From: an uncultured Clostridia bacterium
GTDB lineage: Bacteria; Bacillota; Clostridia; Oscillospirales; Ruminococcaceae
Reading direction: 5' to 3'
DNA: 64,000 nucleotides
NCBI GenBank assembly: GCA_947166275.1
Contig: CAMVDP010000008.1
Coordinates: forward strand, 1 to 64,000
In this document: positions 39,257 to 49,108 of the stretch, one piece after another
Position numbering within the stretch: position 1 is the stretch's first letter
Layout of the letters: each line of letters opens with the position of its first letter
The notes under the pieces: generated by a model
Databases searched by the model: none
Told to the model about the DNA's origin: nothing
The model's input: only the letters and a program-made list of their open reading frames with translations
Position numbers and translations under genes: made by a program

Positions 39257-40557
39257 GCAATATGTTCCACCGTGTCGCGAAGGGCTTTGTGAACAACTTC
39301 AAGACGATAATCCAGGCGCTTGTGTTCTCTGTCATAATATGGGTGTTCATTTCGGTGCAGATATTCCCTGATGTGTCGATACACATTACAGATATCCCGC
39401 TGAAATGCGAGCCTACAACGCTTATGACGGAAGAGGATCTTCAGATCGTGTCTGTGGATACGAGCAAGGTCACTGTGCTTATCCGTGGTAAACGTTATTC
39501 GATAAGCCGTTTCTCGAAGGATAATTTCGAAGCTGTGTGCGACCTTTCGCGCGTTTACGAAGCCGGTGAGTTTGATGTGCCGATCGATATCACACTGAAC
39601 GACACTGCCGAGGACTGTCAGATCGTTACAGATAACTTAAGCGCCAAGGTCAAGGTTATAAAGATCGTCTCACGTGAGATGGAGCTTATCCCCAACACAG
39701 ATTCTCTCGCTATAGCCGATGAGATGCAGATAGAGGGTGAAGTCACAGCTTCGCCGTCCGTTATCACTATCACAGGCGAAGAAAGCCTTGTCAACTCGAT
39801 AGGTCACATTGAGGCTGTCGCTTCGTATGACGGTACGCTCGACCATTCAGAGGGTGTGAGCGCGAACCTCGAATTCTTCAACACATCGGGCATCAAGATA
39901 GCTCGTCCCGACCTCACATACAACAGCAATGACATCGTTGTGAGCGTTCCGGTATACAAGATAAAAACGCTTCCGGTACAGGTAAGATTTACCGGTACGA
40001 TAGGCAATTCAAGCTTCGATCCAGATGATCTCGATTACTCCATGTCGATAAACGAGATAACCATAGGTTCTCCCGACAGCTCCACCGATAAACTCGATGC
40101 CATAGATATAGGCGAGATATCGCTTGCCGCACTTACGCTCAAAGATCTCCAGGGCGGCGTAACACTCCCTGTTGAGCTTCCCGATGGTTATAAGAACATT
40201 TCCGGCAACCGCACGATCACGGTGACATTCCCTGACGCTGATAACTTCGGTCAGCTCGGTTTCACAGTGCCTTCGGAGAATTTCACAATAATCAACAATC
40301 CTTCGAAGTACGACGTAAAGGTGCTCACAAATCAGATAGTCGTTAATGTGGTAGGTTATTCCGATTATATCCAGACCATGACATCATCTGATATCTACGC
40401 CACCATCAATCTGCTGGGCGTGGATATAAGCGAGGGCTCAAAGAGCGTTTCCGTTACATTCCGCCTGAAGGGCAGCAATGTGCGTGCATGGGTAACGGGC
40501 GAGGAATACAAGGTAGACCTGCTTATCACTCAGGCTGCTGAAGACGAAGAACAATAA
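39253..40557 (+). CDS. cdaR: CdaR / YbbR-domain protein
   Basis: YbbR repeats (IPLKCEPTTLMTEEDLQIVSVDTSKVTVLIRGK...); 4-nt overlap with cdaA; GTG start. Confidence 0.92.
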   Translation: MSNMFHRVAKGFVNNFKTIIQALVFSVIIWVFISVQIFPDVSIHITDIPLKCEPTTLMTEEDLQIVSVDTSKVTVLIRGKRYSISRFSKDNFEAVCDLSRVYEAGEFDVPIDITLNDTAEDCQIVTDNLSAKVKVIKIVSREMELIPNTDSLAIADEMQIEGEVTASPSVITITGEESLVNSIGHIEAVASYDGTLDHSEGVSANLEFFNTSGIKIARPDLTYNSNDIVVSVPVYKIKTLPVQVRFTGTIGNSSFDPDDLDYSMSINEITIGSPDSSTDKLDAIDIGEISLAALTLKDLQGGVTLPVELPDGYKNISGNRTITVTFPDADNFGQLGFTVPSENFTIINNPSKYDVKVLTNQIVVNVVGYSDYIQTMTSSDIYATINLLGVDISEGSKSVSVTFRLKGSNVRAWVTGEEYKVDLLITQAAEDEEQ

Positions 40558-40566
40558 GATGTAATA

Positions 40567-40604
40567 CAAAAAAGTGTATCGGCGTTCGCCGATACACTTT
40601 TTTT
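40567..40604. terminator. bidirectional terminator
   Basis: aaaaagtgtatcggcg-ttcgccgatacacttttttt. Confidence 0.88.
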
Positions 40605-40642
40605 CTTTGGTATGATGCCTATATGCTTTATCTATTGGGGGA

Positions 40643-41977
40643 TTACGCTGCTTTTGTCGCAGTTTTGCTTTTTTTGTGTTTATTTGCTCCGCGCCCCACG
40701 AAAGCAGTCTCATATATGATGAACGCAAGAGCGAGAACAGTTGCCGCCTGTGCTCTGTAGGTGAAGAAAAAGTGTATGTATGAATGGTTCATCAGTACAA
40801 TGTACCTGATATATGGTATCAGCCCTATCGCAGCGTATATCAGGATGTCAGACGGCTGTATGCCGCCGCGCCTGTACACAAAGCATAAATACGCCGTTGC
40901 GAGCAAAATAACGATAAGCGTCGCTGCGCCTATGCCGCCATACCCGACAGGAAACAGGCAGGCGAAGTTCCTTGCGAGTGCTCCCGGAATACTCTCTTCA
41001 CCTGTGGTAGAGCCGAACGAGCGCTCTGCGATGTGTCCGAAGACAGTCGATGAGATGTCTTCGCCGAGAATAACTGCCGCGCTCACCCATTTGAGCACCC
41101 ACATTCCCACGTAGCCTATGCCCCACACCACGCAGTACTCCACAGCGCCGGATATCTTTGTCTTTACGGCGGTAGTATTCGCTTCGTCTCTGCGTATCTT
41201 GCGTGAAGTGTATATTACGAGCAGCAGCGGTACTGTGAGTGTTAGCGTCTCGCTCGTGAGAAAGTCGAGGAAGTTTGTGACAATGCCCGAGATCAGGAAC
41301 AGTATCCCGAGCGCGTGAGTATGCCTGTGAAGCGTCATAAGCACGGCTATAACCGAGACAGCGGGCAAGATAAGGAATACCCACGTGTATTCGAGAGAGA
41401 ACGGCACGTACCATATCCCCGCCGCGGCAATTGCAATGGTATAGCCGACTGCTCCGGCGTACAGCTTATGCCATATCAGAACGAGCAGCAGCAGCACAGT
41501 GAGCGCGCCCATTATGCAGGCGTTGATGATGTACATACCTCTGATATCTGTGAAGAGATGTGTAGCTCTCACAATGGCGGCGGCCCCGTGCCAGTATCGT
41601 ATATACTGTGTATTTGCTTTATTTCCCACTGCAACGCAGTTGATAAAGTTGACGTTTTCGTCATAGTTTTTGTTACTGTAATACTCTGCGCGCATGACCG
41701 AACCGAGAGAGTCATCGGGGTCGAAATTGTACGCGATATTCAGCAGTATCGAGTCGGCATAGCGGTCGATAATGCTCGCGTCGATATCATCGGAGAGCTT
41801 GAAGAACACAAAGTCATCGCAAAGATGCTCTGCGGAGGTAAGCATATTGGCGAAAATCGCGTTCCGCGGGACAAATGCCGCCATGACCAGCATACCGGCG
41901 CAAAGCACAGATGTCGTGATAAATGTAATTATGTATATGATCGTTCTTCCGACAAGTGTGTTGAGTTTGATCTTCAT
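40643..41977 (-). CDS. polytopic membrane protein of unknown function
   Basis: Many TM segments with a large extracytoplasmic loop after TM1; 30 nt after the amidase gene. Confidence 0.8.
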   Translation of the reverse strand: MKIKLNTLVGRTIIYIITFITTSVLCAGMLVMAAFVPRNAIFANMLTSAEHLCDDFVFFKLSDDIDASIIDRYADSILLNIAYNFDPDDSLGSVMRAEYYSNKNYDENVNFINCVAVGNKANTQYIRYWHGAAAIVRATHLFTDIRGMYIINACIMGALTVLLLLVLIWHKLYAGAVGYTIAIAAAGIWYVPFSLEYTWVFLILPAVSVIAVLMTLHRHTHALGILFLISGIVTNFLDFLTSETLTLTVPLLLVIYTSRKIRRDEANTTAVKTKISGAVEYCVVWGIGYVGMWVLKWVSAAVILGEDISSTVFGHIAERSFGSTTGEESIPGALARNFACLFPVGYGGIGAATLIVILLATAYLCFVYRRGGIQPSDILIYAAIGLIPYIRYIVLMNHSYIHFFFTYRAQAATVLALAFIIYETAFVGRGANKHKKSKTATKAA

Positions 41978-42006
41978 ATAATATCAGGTATTTTTCTTTC
42001 CGTATG

Positions 42007-45000
42007 TCAGTCGTCGTCGCTTATATCGTCTATATCTTCATCACTGCCGTCATTTTCGGTAACGGATGTGGCCTGTCCGGAAGCTGCGGCATCCGTAACA
42101 TCTGCGCTGTCGGAGTCGTCGGTCTCGGCAGGTTCTTCGTCCTCACCGTCATCGGGTATATCGTCGCTCGTAGAAGTGCTGATCTGTGTCGGAGTGTTGT
42201 CCGATCCCGCAGATCCGGCTGTCGTATCCGGGAGGGTCACTTCTGCCGTCTGGGACTCGGCAGCTGTATATCCTTCAGAGGCGTAGGCGATATTGCTGCG
42301 TGCTATGTAATTCTTGATGCCCGTTACGATGCCCGCGGCAATGCCTTTGCGGTGTGTCGCCGATGCGAGTGCCATAGCGTCCTGAATGTTATCTACAAAT
42401 CCTGTCTCCACCAGCACGGAAGGGAAGTCCTGCTGCAGTGTGACATGGTAGTAGCTGTAACGTGCGCCGCGGTCACGGTCAGCACCGTCTGTGTAGACGC
42501 TGTTCTTATAGTAGGTTGAGATACCTTTGGATATCTCGGCTGCGAGCGGCTCCGACCACGAGGTGAAGTAGTACGCTTCGGCTCCGCGTGCATCACCGAG
42601 CGCTTTATTGGCGTGTATCGAGATGAATATGTCACAGCCGTACGCACGTGCGTAGTTCGGACGCTCCTTGGTGAGCAGGAAATCGCTTTCTGTCTTGAGG
42701 CGTACCACACTTGCGCCGGCCTCCTTGAGCTGGGTCTCAAGCTCCTTTGCTATCGCGAGCACCGCCTCCTGCTCGACTACCTCGCCTATCGCGCCCGGAT
42801 CGAGCACCGACGCTGATCTGCCGTAGCCGTGACCCGGGTCGATGACCACGGTGAGCCCGGAAAGGCTGTTTATCGGCACGGGGAACCACAGTATAAGGTC
42901 GCCGTTGCCGTCATATCTTGCGTACTGGCCGAAGTACACACCTGGCTGGCGAAGCTCGAGGATAAGACGGAACTTGGTGCCGTTCTCCTCGGTGACTGTG
43001 TCCCATTTACCCGACTTGAACACCATATTGTGCTCAAATGAGGGGAGCGCGGTAACGCTTGTGATGTTTTCAAAGGTTATGTAGAGGTGTGTCGCGGTCA
43101 GGTCCTTAACGTTGTAATCGCCGTCCCAGGCAGTGTAGTAGTTATTCCCTGCGAGACGCATATTGAAGCCCGTTCTGTGGTCGAGCTTTATCTTGATGTA
43201 GCTGTTGCCGTTAGTTGTTCCTACCGACTTGACGAAAAGCGCGTTCTCGGTCACAGCTGGTGCTTCCTCAAGCACCGAAGCGCTTGCCGCGATACGCTTG
43301 CCGGACTCGGTAACATAGTAGTTTCCGGACGTTGAGCGGTATATCTCAAGTGTACCCGCAGGAAGCTGTGAAAACAGCGGCGAAGGTATGTCGTCGGCAG
43401 TCTTGCCGTCGTATACTATGGTGTTATCGTACAGCGTCTTCACGTACTTGACCTGTTCGCCGGAAGTGTGAGTCGTCTCAAGCTTTGCGAGAACCTCACC
43501 GCTTCCCGCGTCGGAGGCGTCTGCTGTGAGGACTACCTCTGCCTGCTTTACAGGCTCGGGCTTTGCGTTGACAGTGACGGATGCGCCGACAGCTTCCATT
43601 TTGTAGCCGGAATACGACGCGGATATTGTGATCTTGCCGAGCGGGGTTACCTGCCCGATCACACCGTCAGGCACAGTGTATGTGCCGGTGTATCGTGCGT
43701 ATGTGGAGTTTGCTTCGTCCTCGTCGGTGCTTTCGAGCTCCTTCATGGACACGGTAGTGCCGTTTATCGTTCCGTAGACCGATGCGCCCTTGTATGCCCT
43801 CGCGGTGAGGGTTATCTTGGTGCCGCCGTCAACGGTCAAAGACTTGCCTTCGGAAATCGCGGCACCTATGGATTTGAGCACGGTTATCTTGCGGGTTATG
43901 CTGTATGTATATGTTTTATCCTTGTGGCTTATTGTGAACGTGTTCAGGCCGTCTTTAAGCGGCTTCTCGAAATAGAAGTTGCCCACATCGTTGAGGCGTA
44001 TCTCGTCGCCGTTGAACAGAACGGGGAAGTTGCTGTCGAACGTTCCCATGAACGCGACAGAGGTCTCCGCGGTCGTGAATTTCAGGCTTGCCGGTGATGT
44101 CATCTTCAGATCCTCGAACAGCGATGTTTCGTCGATCTGCTCGTTATAGTAAGACATCAGCGCGTCCGTGGAGCCGAGCGTGTTTTTCTCAAGCGCCTGA
44201 TAGGAATTAAACACGCTGCCGGAGTAGCTTTTTAGCTCCTTCGCTACGGTGAGCTGTTTGAGAAGCTGGTCTGCCGCGCCCCAGCCTACAGTGTCAGTAC
44301 CGATGAACTCGTTGTGGTGCAGTATGTACATCGGAATTCCTGCTGTATCCGCGAGAGCGCCCCACCATCCGGTCACCTTCTCAAACGGCAGTGACGATGA
44401 TGTAAGCGAGCCATAAGCGCGGACTGCAACGAAATCCACGTAACCTTTTTCGATGAAGCTTTTTGTGTCCGCGTGACCGTCATAGTACGCCTGAACGTAG
44501 TCATTGGTCTCGCTGCCTTCGGGGTTTACCGAGGAGTTTGCCCACATATCGTTCACGATAAAGCCGACGGCTATCGAGTTGTCGGTGCCGTGGATGACCT
44601 CGGCGGCTGTGCTGAAATACTGCTCCGCGGCATCATAAAGCCAATTGTTGTAGCCGACTCCGGAGCCGTTATCCATATAATCGCCAAAACTCGACACACT
44701 TCGGCGCACGTAATAGTCGTCAAGCAGGATACCGCTGCACGCGTATTTCACAGCGAAGCGGTGAGTGCGTGACACGAGAGTGTCTATCGCGTCCGAGCCG
44801 GAGCGGCTGTCTGACAGTGCGTATCCGAGGTCGAATACCACGTAGGGTGTTATACCGCACTGATACGCTGATTCGATCGCTGCGAGCACCGGATCTGTAC
44901 TGTCCGACGCGTCGAGCGTATAGTATGCCTTACCTTCATATACTGTGGAAATGACAACGCTGTTAAGGCCGAGCTCGGAAAAGCGCAGGAAAACATTGTC

Positions 45001-45270
45001 GAGCTCGGAATCGAGTTCCGCAGAGCTCTCGTTCTCGTTTGTAAAGAAGTCTACCGTAGGTGTGAGAACCGTCGCGCGCATATCGTCCGGCAGGCTGAAC
45101 ATCTGTACATCCCCCGGCATCAGCGCGGCAGGAGCTGCGGTATCTTCCTCAAGCATCACCCAGCTGCTTTCGGTCTCGTCCGCCACACCCTCTGCAAGCG
45201 CGGGTACGGTGAATAAAGCTGTAGAGAGCGCAGTGAGTATTGCCGCGATACGTTTTTTCATGTCCTTCAT
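42007..45270 (-). CDS. secreted glycosidase-like domain fused to C-terminal N-acetylmuramoyl-L-alanine amidase (Amidase_3)
   Basis: Amidase_3 VVIDPGHGYGRSASVLDPG, QEAVLAIAKEL, IFISIHANKA, PSVLVETGFVDN; N-terminal TIM-barrel-like region; acidic C-terminal tail. Confidence 0.88.
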   Translation of the reverse strand: MKDMKKRIAAILTALSTALFTVPALAEGVADETESSWVMLEEDTAAPAALMPGDVQMFSLPDDMRATVLTPTVDFFTNENESSAELDSELDNVFLRFSELGLNSVVISTVYEGKAYYTLDASDSTDPVLAAIESAYQCGITPYVVFDLGYALSDSRSGSDAIDTLVSRTHRFAVKYACSGILLDDYYVRRSVSSFGDYMDNGSGVGYNNWLYDAAEQYFSTAAEVIHGTDNSIAVGFIVNDMWANSSVNPEGSETNDYVQAYYDGHADTKSFIEKGYVDFVAVRAYGSLTSSSLPFEKVTGWWGALADTAGIPMYILHHNEFIGTDTVGWGAADQLLKQLTVAKELKSYSGSVFNSYQALEKNTLGSTDALMSYYNEQIDETSLFEDLKMTSPASLKFTTAETSVAFMGTFDSNFPVLFNGDEIRLNDVGNFYFEKPLKDGLNTFTISHKDKTYTYSITRKITVLKSIGAAISEGKSLTVDGGTKITLTARAYKGASVYGTINGTTVSMKELESTDEDEANSTYARYTGTYTVPDGVIGQVTPLGKITISASYSGYKMEAVGASVTVNAKPEPVKQAEVVLTADASDAGSGEVLAKLETTHTSGEQVKYVKTLYDNTIVYDGKTADDIPSPLFSQLPAGTLEIYRSTSGNYYVTESGKRIAASASVLEEAPAVTENALFVKSVGTTNGNSYIKIKLDHRTGFNMRLAGNNYYTAWDGDYNVKDLTATHLYITFENITSVTALPSFEHNMVFKSGKWDTVTEENGTKFRLILELRQPGVYFGQYARYDGNGDLILWFPVPINSLSGLTVVIDPGHGYGRSASVLDPGAIGEVVEQEAVLAIAKELETQLKEAGASVVRLKTESDFLLTKERPNYARAYGCDIFISIHANKALGDARGAEAYYFTSWSEPLAAEISKGISTYYKNSVYTDGADRDRGARYSYYHVTLQQDFPSVLVETGFVDNIQDAMALASATHRKGIAAGIVTGIKNYIARSNIAYASEGYTAAESQTAEVTLPDTTAGSAGSDNTPTQISTSTSDDIPDDGEDEEPAETDDSDSADVTDAAASGQATSVTENDGSDEDIDDISDDD

Positions 45271-45315
45271 TTTCGTCTTCCTTTTATGTAAATTTATACC
45301 TTTCTTATATAGTAG

Positions 45316-46932
45316 TCATTGATTTTTCAGTAATGGTTTCAGATTGTCCGCTTCGACTTTTGTCGCGCTGTTCATATAACCGCTGTCAAACAGGTATGAG
45401 TAGCTGTAAAGCGCTATTCCGCCGCAGCCGTTGGCTTCTGCGTATTCAGTCTGGCGCTTGAGCATGGTGTTTGTGTTCTGCCACTCGTATTTGCCGGCGC
45501 CTGCCCACTTGTCCTCGGCGCCTGCCTTGTATACGGACAGACCGGCGTACAGCTTTGTATTTCTGCCTTTCACGATGCCTGCCCACTCGTCAACGCATGC
45601 TGCGAACGACACTCCGGAGTTTTCGAAGCCGTAGTATATCTGTGGGGTGAAGTAGTCGATGTATCCGCCCGCGCACCATGCCTTTGTGTCGGCGTAAAGC
45701 TGGTTAAGATTGTTTATATTGTTGCCCTGAGGTGCTGCACCGAAAATCGCAGAGCCGCATTCGTGAGCGGCAGTGTACATTTCCTTTACCATGGCGGAGC
45801 AGTTCGCGATGCGGAAAGCGGACAGTGTCTGGTAGCCGCTCCCGGCGAATGCCGCACTGTCGAAGGACGCGTCGATGGTAGGATAGAAGTAGTCATCGAT
45901 GTGTATGCCGTCAACATCGTACAGTGACACGATCTCGCGCACATTGTCACCGATAAGCTGTCGGACGGCGGAGTATGCGGGGTTGAGATACCATGTTCCG
46001 TTAACGTTCACAATGTATTTGCCTTTTTCCGTGCCGGCGTACCATTTTCCGACAGGATAATCGGAAGAAACGGCAGCGACATCAGTGCCGGAGCCGAGCC
46101 GCAGCGGGTTGATCCATGCGTGGAAAGACATTCCGCGTGAGTGTGCCTCGGACAGCATGATCTTCAGCGGGTCGTATGATGTTCGCTTGCCGACTGTACC
46201 GGTCATGTTTTTAGTGAACGGGAAGAGCGACGAGTAGTAGTATGCGTCGCCGAATGCGCGGACATGGACGTAAAGGGTATTGATACCGAAGCCTGCGCAG
46301 TTGTCGAGCATAGCTGCAAACTCTTTTCGGAATGCTGTCTCGTCCTTGCCGTACAGGTGATTGGAGAGCTCGATATATGATATCCATACAGCCTTGACGC
46401 GGGTGTGATTGACGGCTTTGTAGCTATTTTTGCGGTAGCTGTTCGGGTTTTCCGCAGCAGCCGGAGTAGTTTCAGCTTTTGTGACGGTTGTGAGTTCAGC
46501 TGTCGTAACAGCAGTTGTCGTGGCAGCTGTGGTCGTAGTAGTTGTTGAAGTTGAGGTCGTTGTTGCCGTTGTTGTTTCAGCTGCTCTGGTCGTTGTTTCA
46601 GCTGCTTTGGTCGTTGTTTCAGCTTCGCTCGAAGTCAGCTCCTCTGTAGTTTCATCCGTAACGGAGGTTTCATTTGATACAGCAGATGCCGTATCATTCG
46701 ATACGGCATCTGCCGTATCAGGGAAGGGCAGGGCGGAAACTGCGGTGACAGCGTCTGTGCCGAGAGCTATCCCTCCCGGGCTGCCGCCGTCAAGCAGTAA
46801 CTCGGCAGCGGTCGAAGTGGTTGTTGCGGTCTTCGCGGCAGTGACCTCGGATTCGATGCTTTTGCATGATGAAATGAGCGAGAGCGTCAAAAAAAGTACA
46901 AAAATACGAGAGAAAGTTTTCAACTTTTTCAA
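45316..46932 (-). CDS. GHL10-type (glycosyl hydrolase-like 10) lipoprotein
   Basis: LSLISSCKS lipobox; T-rich linker; RVKAVWISYIELSNHLYGKDE...GINTLYVHVRAFGDAYYYSSLFP...; TTG start at 46932 with GGTGAGG RBS preferred. Confidence 0.85.
   Translation of the reverse strand: MKKLKTFSRIFVLFLTLSLISSCKSIESEVTAAKTATTTSTAAELLLDGGSPGGIALGTDAVTAVSALPFPDTADAVSNDTASAVSNETSVTDETTEELTSSEAETTTKAAETTTRAAETTTATTTSTSTTTTTTAATTTAVTTAELTTVTKAETTPAAAENPNSYRKNSYKAVNHTRVKAVWISYIELSNHLYGKDETAFRKEFAAMLDNCAGFGINTLYVHVRAFGDAYYYSSLFPFTKNMTGTVGKRTSYDPLKIMLSEAHSRGMSFHAWINPLRLGSGTDVAAVSSDYPVGKWYAGTEKGKYIVNVNGTWYLNPAYSAVRQLIGDNVREIVSLYDVDGIHIDDYFYPTIDASFDSAAFAGSGYQTLSAFRIANCSAMVKEMYTAAHECGSAIFGAAPQGNNINNLNQLYADTKAWCAGGYIDYFTPQIYYGFENSGVSFAACVDEWAGIVKGRNTKLYAGLSVYKAGAEDKWAGAGKYEWQNTNTMLKRQTEYAEANGCGGIALYSYSYLFDSGYMNSATKVEADNLKPLLKNQ
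46676..46719. repeat. nested inverted repeat inside GHL10 gene
   Basis: gatacagcagatgccgtatc-attc-gatacggcatctgccgtatc: 20-bp arms with one mismatch; each arm is itself near-palindromic. Confidence 0.85.
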
Positions 46933-47086
46933 CACCTCACCCCCATTTTCATTATACCGCATTCTGATTATAACACCCGCGAGCTGTTTAGTCAATAGGT
47001 TTCGCGATATTTGTTCATAAAATATAAGCATGTGAAATTGTGCAATTTGTTCATATTTGCCGATTTGTGAACAGCGCGATTTTTTA

Positions 47087-47126
47087 TTGTCAAAATATTG
47101 ACAAATTTAATTATATATAGTACAAT
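47087..47126 (+). promoter_or_regulatory. acn promoter (TTGACA-17-TACAAT) with Rex-like operator TTGTCAA-AATA-TTGACAA over the -35
   Basis: Perfect 7-bp arms 47087-47093 / 47098-47104; -35 47098-47103; -10 47121-47126. Confidence 0.65.
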
Positions 47127-47163
47127 ATGTGGTGTAATTATTTGATAATCAGGAGGCACTTAA

Positions 47164-49095
47164 ATGGGACTTACACTTACAGAAAAAATCATCAAGGAAC
47201 ACATCGTGGACGGCGAAATGATAAAGGGCAGGGAGATCGGGCTCCGCATCGACCAGACCCTTACACAGGACGCGACAGGTACCATGGCGTACCTGCAGTT
47301 TGAGGCTATGGGCGTTGACCGCGTCAGGACAGAGCGTTCCGTCGCTTACATTGACCACAACACACTCCAGTCGGGATTTGAAAACGCCGACGATCATCGT
47401 TTCATCGGCAGTGTCGCAAAAAAACACGGCATCTGGTTCTCGCGTCCCGGCAACGGTATCTGCCATCAGGTACACCTTGAGCGTTTCGGCAAGCCCGGCA
47501 AGACGCTCATAGGCTCCGATTCGCATACCCCCACGGGCGGCGGTATCGGCATGTTCGCGTGCGGCGCGGGCGGACTTGATGTCGCGGTAGCTATGGGCGG
47601 CGGCGCGTACTACATAACCATGCCGGAGGTCGTGAACATCAGGCTCACTGGAAAGCTCCCGGACTGGGTATCAGCTAAAGATGTCATTCTTAAGGTGCTA
47701 CAGACCCTATCTGTCAAGGGCGGCGTGGGTAAGGTAATGGAATACACCGGTGAGGGCGTGCTCTCACTGTCCGTTCCGGAACGTGCAACTATCACAAACA
47801 TGGGCGCGGAGCTCGGAGCTACAACATCGATATTTCCGTCCGATGAGACCACACGTGCTTTCCTGAAGGCACAGGGACGCGAGGAAGACTATGTTCCGCT
47901 CGCTGCTGACCCCGACGCGGAATACGACCAGACAGTCGAGATAAACCTCTCCGAGCTTGTACCGCTTGCAGCATGTCCTCATTCTCCCGACAACGTAAAA
48001 ACTATCGACGAGATAGGCAACATAAAGATCGACCAGGTGTGCATCGGATCCTGCACCAACTCTTCGATGCAGGATCTTCTGAAGGTCGCGCATATCCTGA
48101 AAGGCAAGACTGTTCACCCTGATGTGAGCCTCGCGATAGCACCCGGCTCGAAGCAGGTGTACAACATGATGGCACAGTGCGGAGCGCTTTCAGACCTTAT
48201 CGATGCCGGCGCAAGAATACTTGAGTGTGCATGCGGTCCCTGCATCGGCATGGGCCAGTCCCCGAACTCCCACGGTATCTCTCTGCGTACCTTCAACCGT
48301 AACTTCGAGGGCAGAAGCGGAACAAAGGACGGTCAGATCTACCTCGTATCTCCCGAGACCGCGGCTATCTCCGCGATCACCGGCGCGCTCACAGATCCGA
48401 GAACTATAGGCGCTATGCCGCCTTACGTGATGCCCGAGCATTTCGTGGTAAACGACAACATGATAACCAGGCCCGCGACAGAGGAGGATGCTCCGAACGT
48501 TGAGATACTGCGCGGTCCGAACATCAAGCCGTTCCCGATCAATGAACCGCTTTCAGAGAACATTGCTGCAGAGTGCACTCTGAAGGTCGGAGACAACATC
48601 ACAACAGACCACATCATGCCTGCGGGCGCGAAGATACTCCCGCTGCGCTCGAATATCCCCGCGATATCGGAGTTCTGCTTCACCGTGTGCGATGAGACGT
48701 TCCCGAAGCGTGCAAAGGAAGCCGGCAAGTCGATCATCGTCGGCGGCTCGAACTATGGTCAGGGCTCCTCGCGTGAGCATGCGGCGCTTGCTCCGCTGTA
48801 CCTCGGTGTCAAGGCGATAATCTGCAAATCCTTCGCGAGAATACACAAGCAGAACCTCATAAATAACGGCATCCTCCCCCTCACATTCGTGAATGAGGCT
48901 GATTATGACAAGGTAGAACAGGGCGACCGTCTTGAGATCCCGGGCGTAAAGACCGCAATAAAGCACGGAGACAAGATACTTGTGAAGAACGTTACAAAGG
49001 GCACCTTCTTCCATACCACACTGGAGCTTTCCGAGCGCGGCAAGGGCATGATACTCGAAGGCGGTCTGCTCAACTACACCAAGAAAAACGGTTAA
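47164..49095 (+). CDS. acn: aconitate hydratase
   Basis: IGSDSHTPTGGGIGMFACGAGGLDVA, IGSCTNSSMQDL, CGPCIGMGQSP, SNYGQGSSREHAAL. Confidence 0.95.
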   Translation: MGLTLTEKIIKEHIVDGEMIKGREIGLRIDQTLTQDATGTMAYLQFEAMGVDRVRTERSVAYIDHNTLQSGFENADDHRFIGSVAKKHGIWFSRPGNGICHQVHLERFGKPGKTLIGSDSHTPTGGGIGMFACGAGGLDVAVAMGGGAYYITMPEVVNIRLTGKLPDWVSAKDVILKVLQTLSVKGGVGKVMEYTGEGVLSLSVPERATITNMGAELGATTSIFPSDETTRAFLKAQGREEDYVPLAADPDAEYDQTVEINLSELVPLAACPHSPDNVKTIDEIGNIKIDQVCIGSCTNSSMQDLLKVAHILKGKTVHPDVSLAIAPGSKQVYNMMAQCGALSDLIDAGARILECACGPCIGMGQSPNSHGISLRTFNRNFEGRSGTKDGQIYLVSPETAAISAITGALTDPRTIGAMPPYVMPEHFVVNDNMITRPATEEDAPNVEILRGPNIKPFPINEPLSENIAAECTLKVGDNITTDHIMPAGAKILPLRSNIPAISEFCFTVCDETFPKRAKEAGKSIIVGGSNYGQGSSREHAALAPLYLGVKAIICKSFARIHKQNLINNGILPLTFVNEADYDKVEQGDRLEIPGVKTAIKHGDKILVKNVTKGTFFHTTLELSERGKGMILEGGLLNYTKKNG

Positions 49096-49108
49096 GGAGA
49101 ACAGAAAT

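Noticed and set aside
41315-42286. 323-aa plus-strand ORF spanning membrane protein and amidase genes
   Set aside because: Crosses two supported minus-strand genes; low-complexity Ser-rich end mirrors the acidic tail of the amidase protein.
46481-47020. 179-aa Val-rich plus-strand ORF (MTVVSSAVVTAVVVAAVVVVVVEVEVV...)
   Set aside because: Reverse complement of the Thr/Ala-rich linker of the GHL10 lipoprotein; not a membrane protein.
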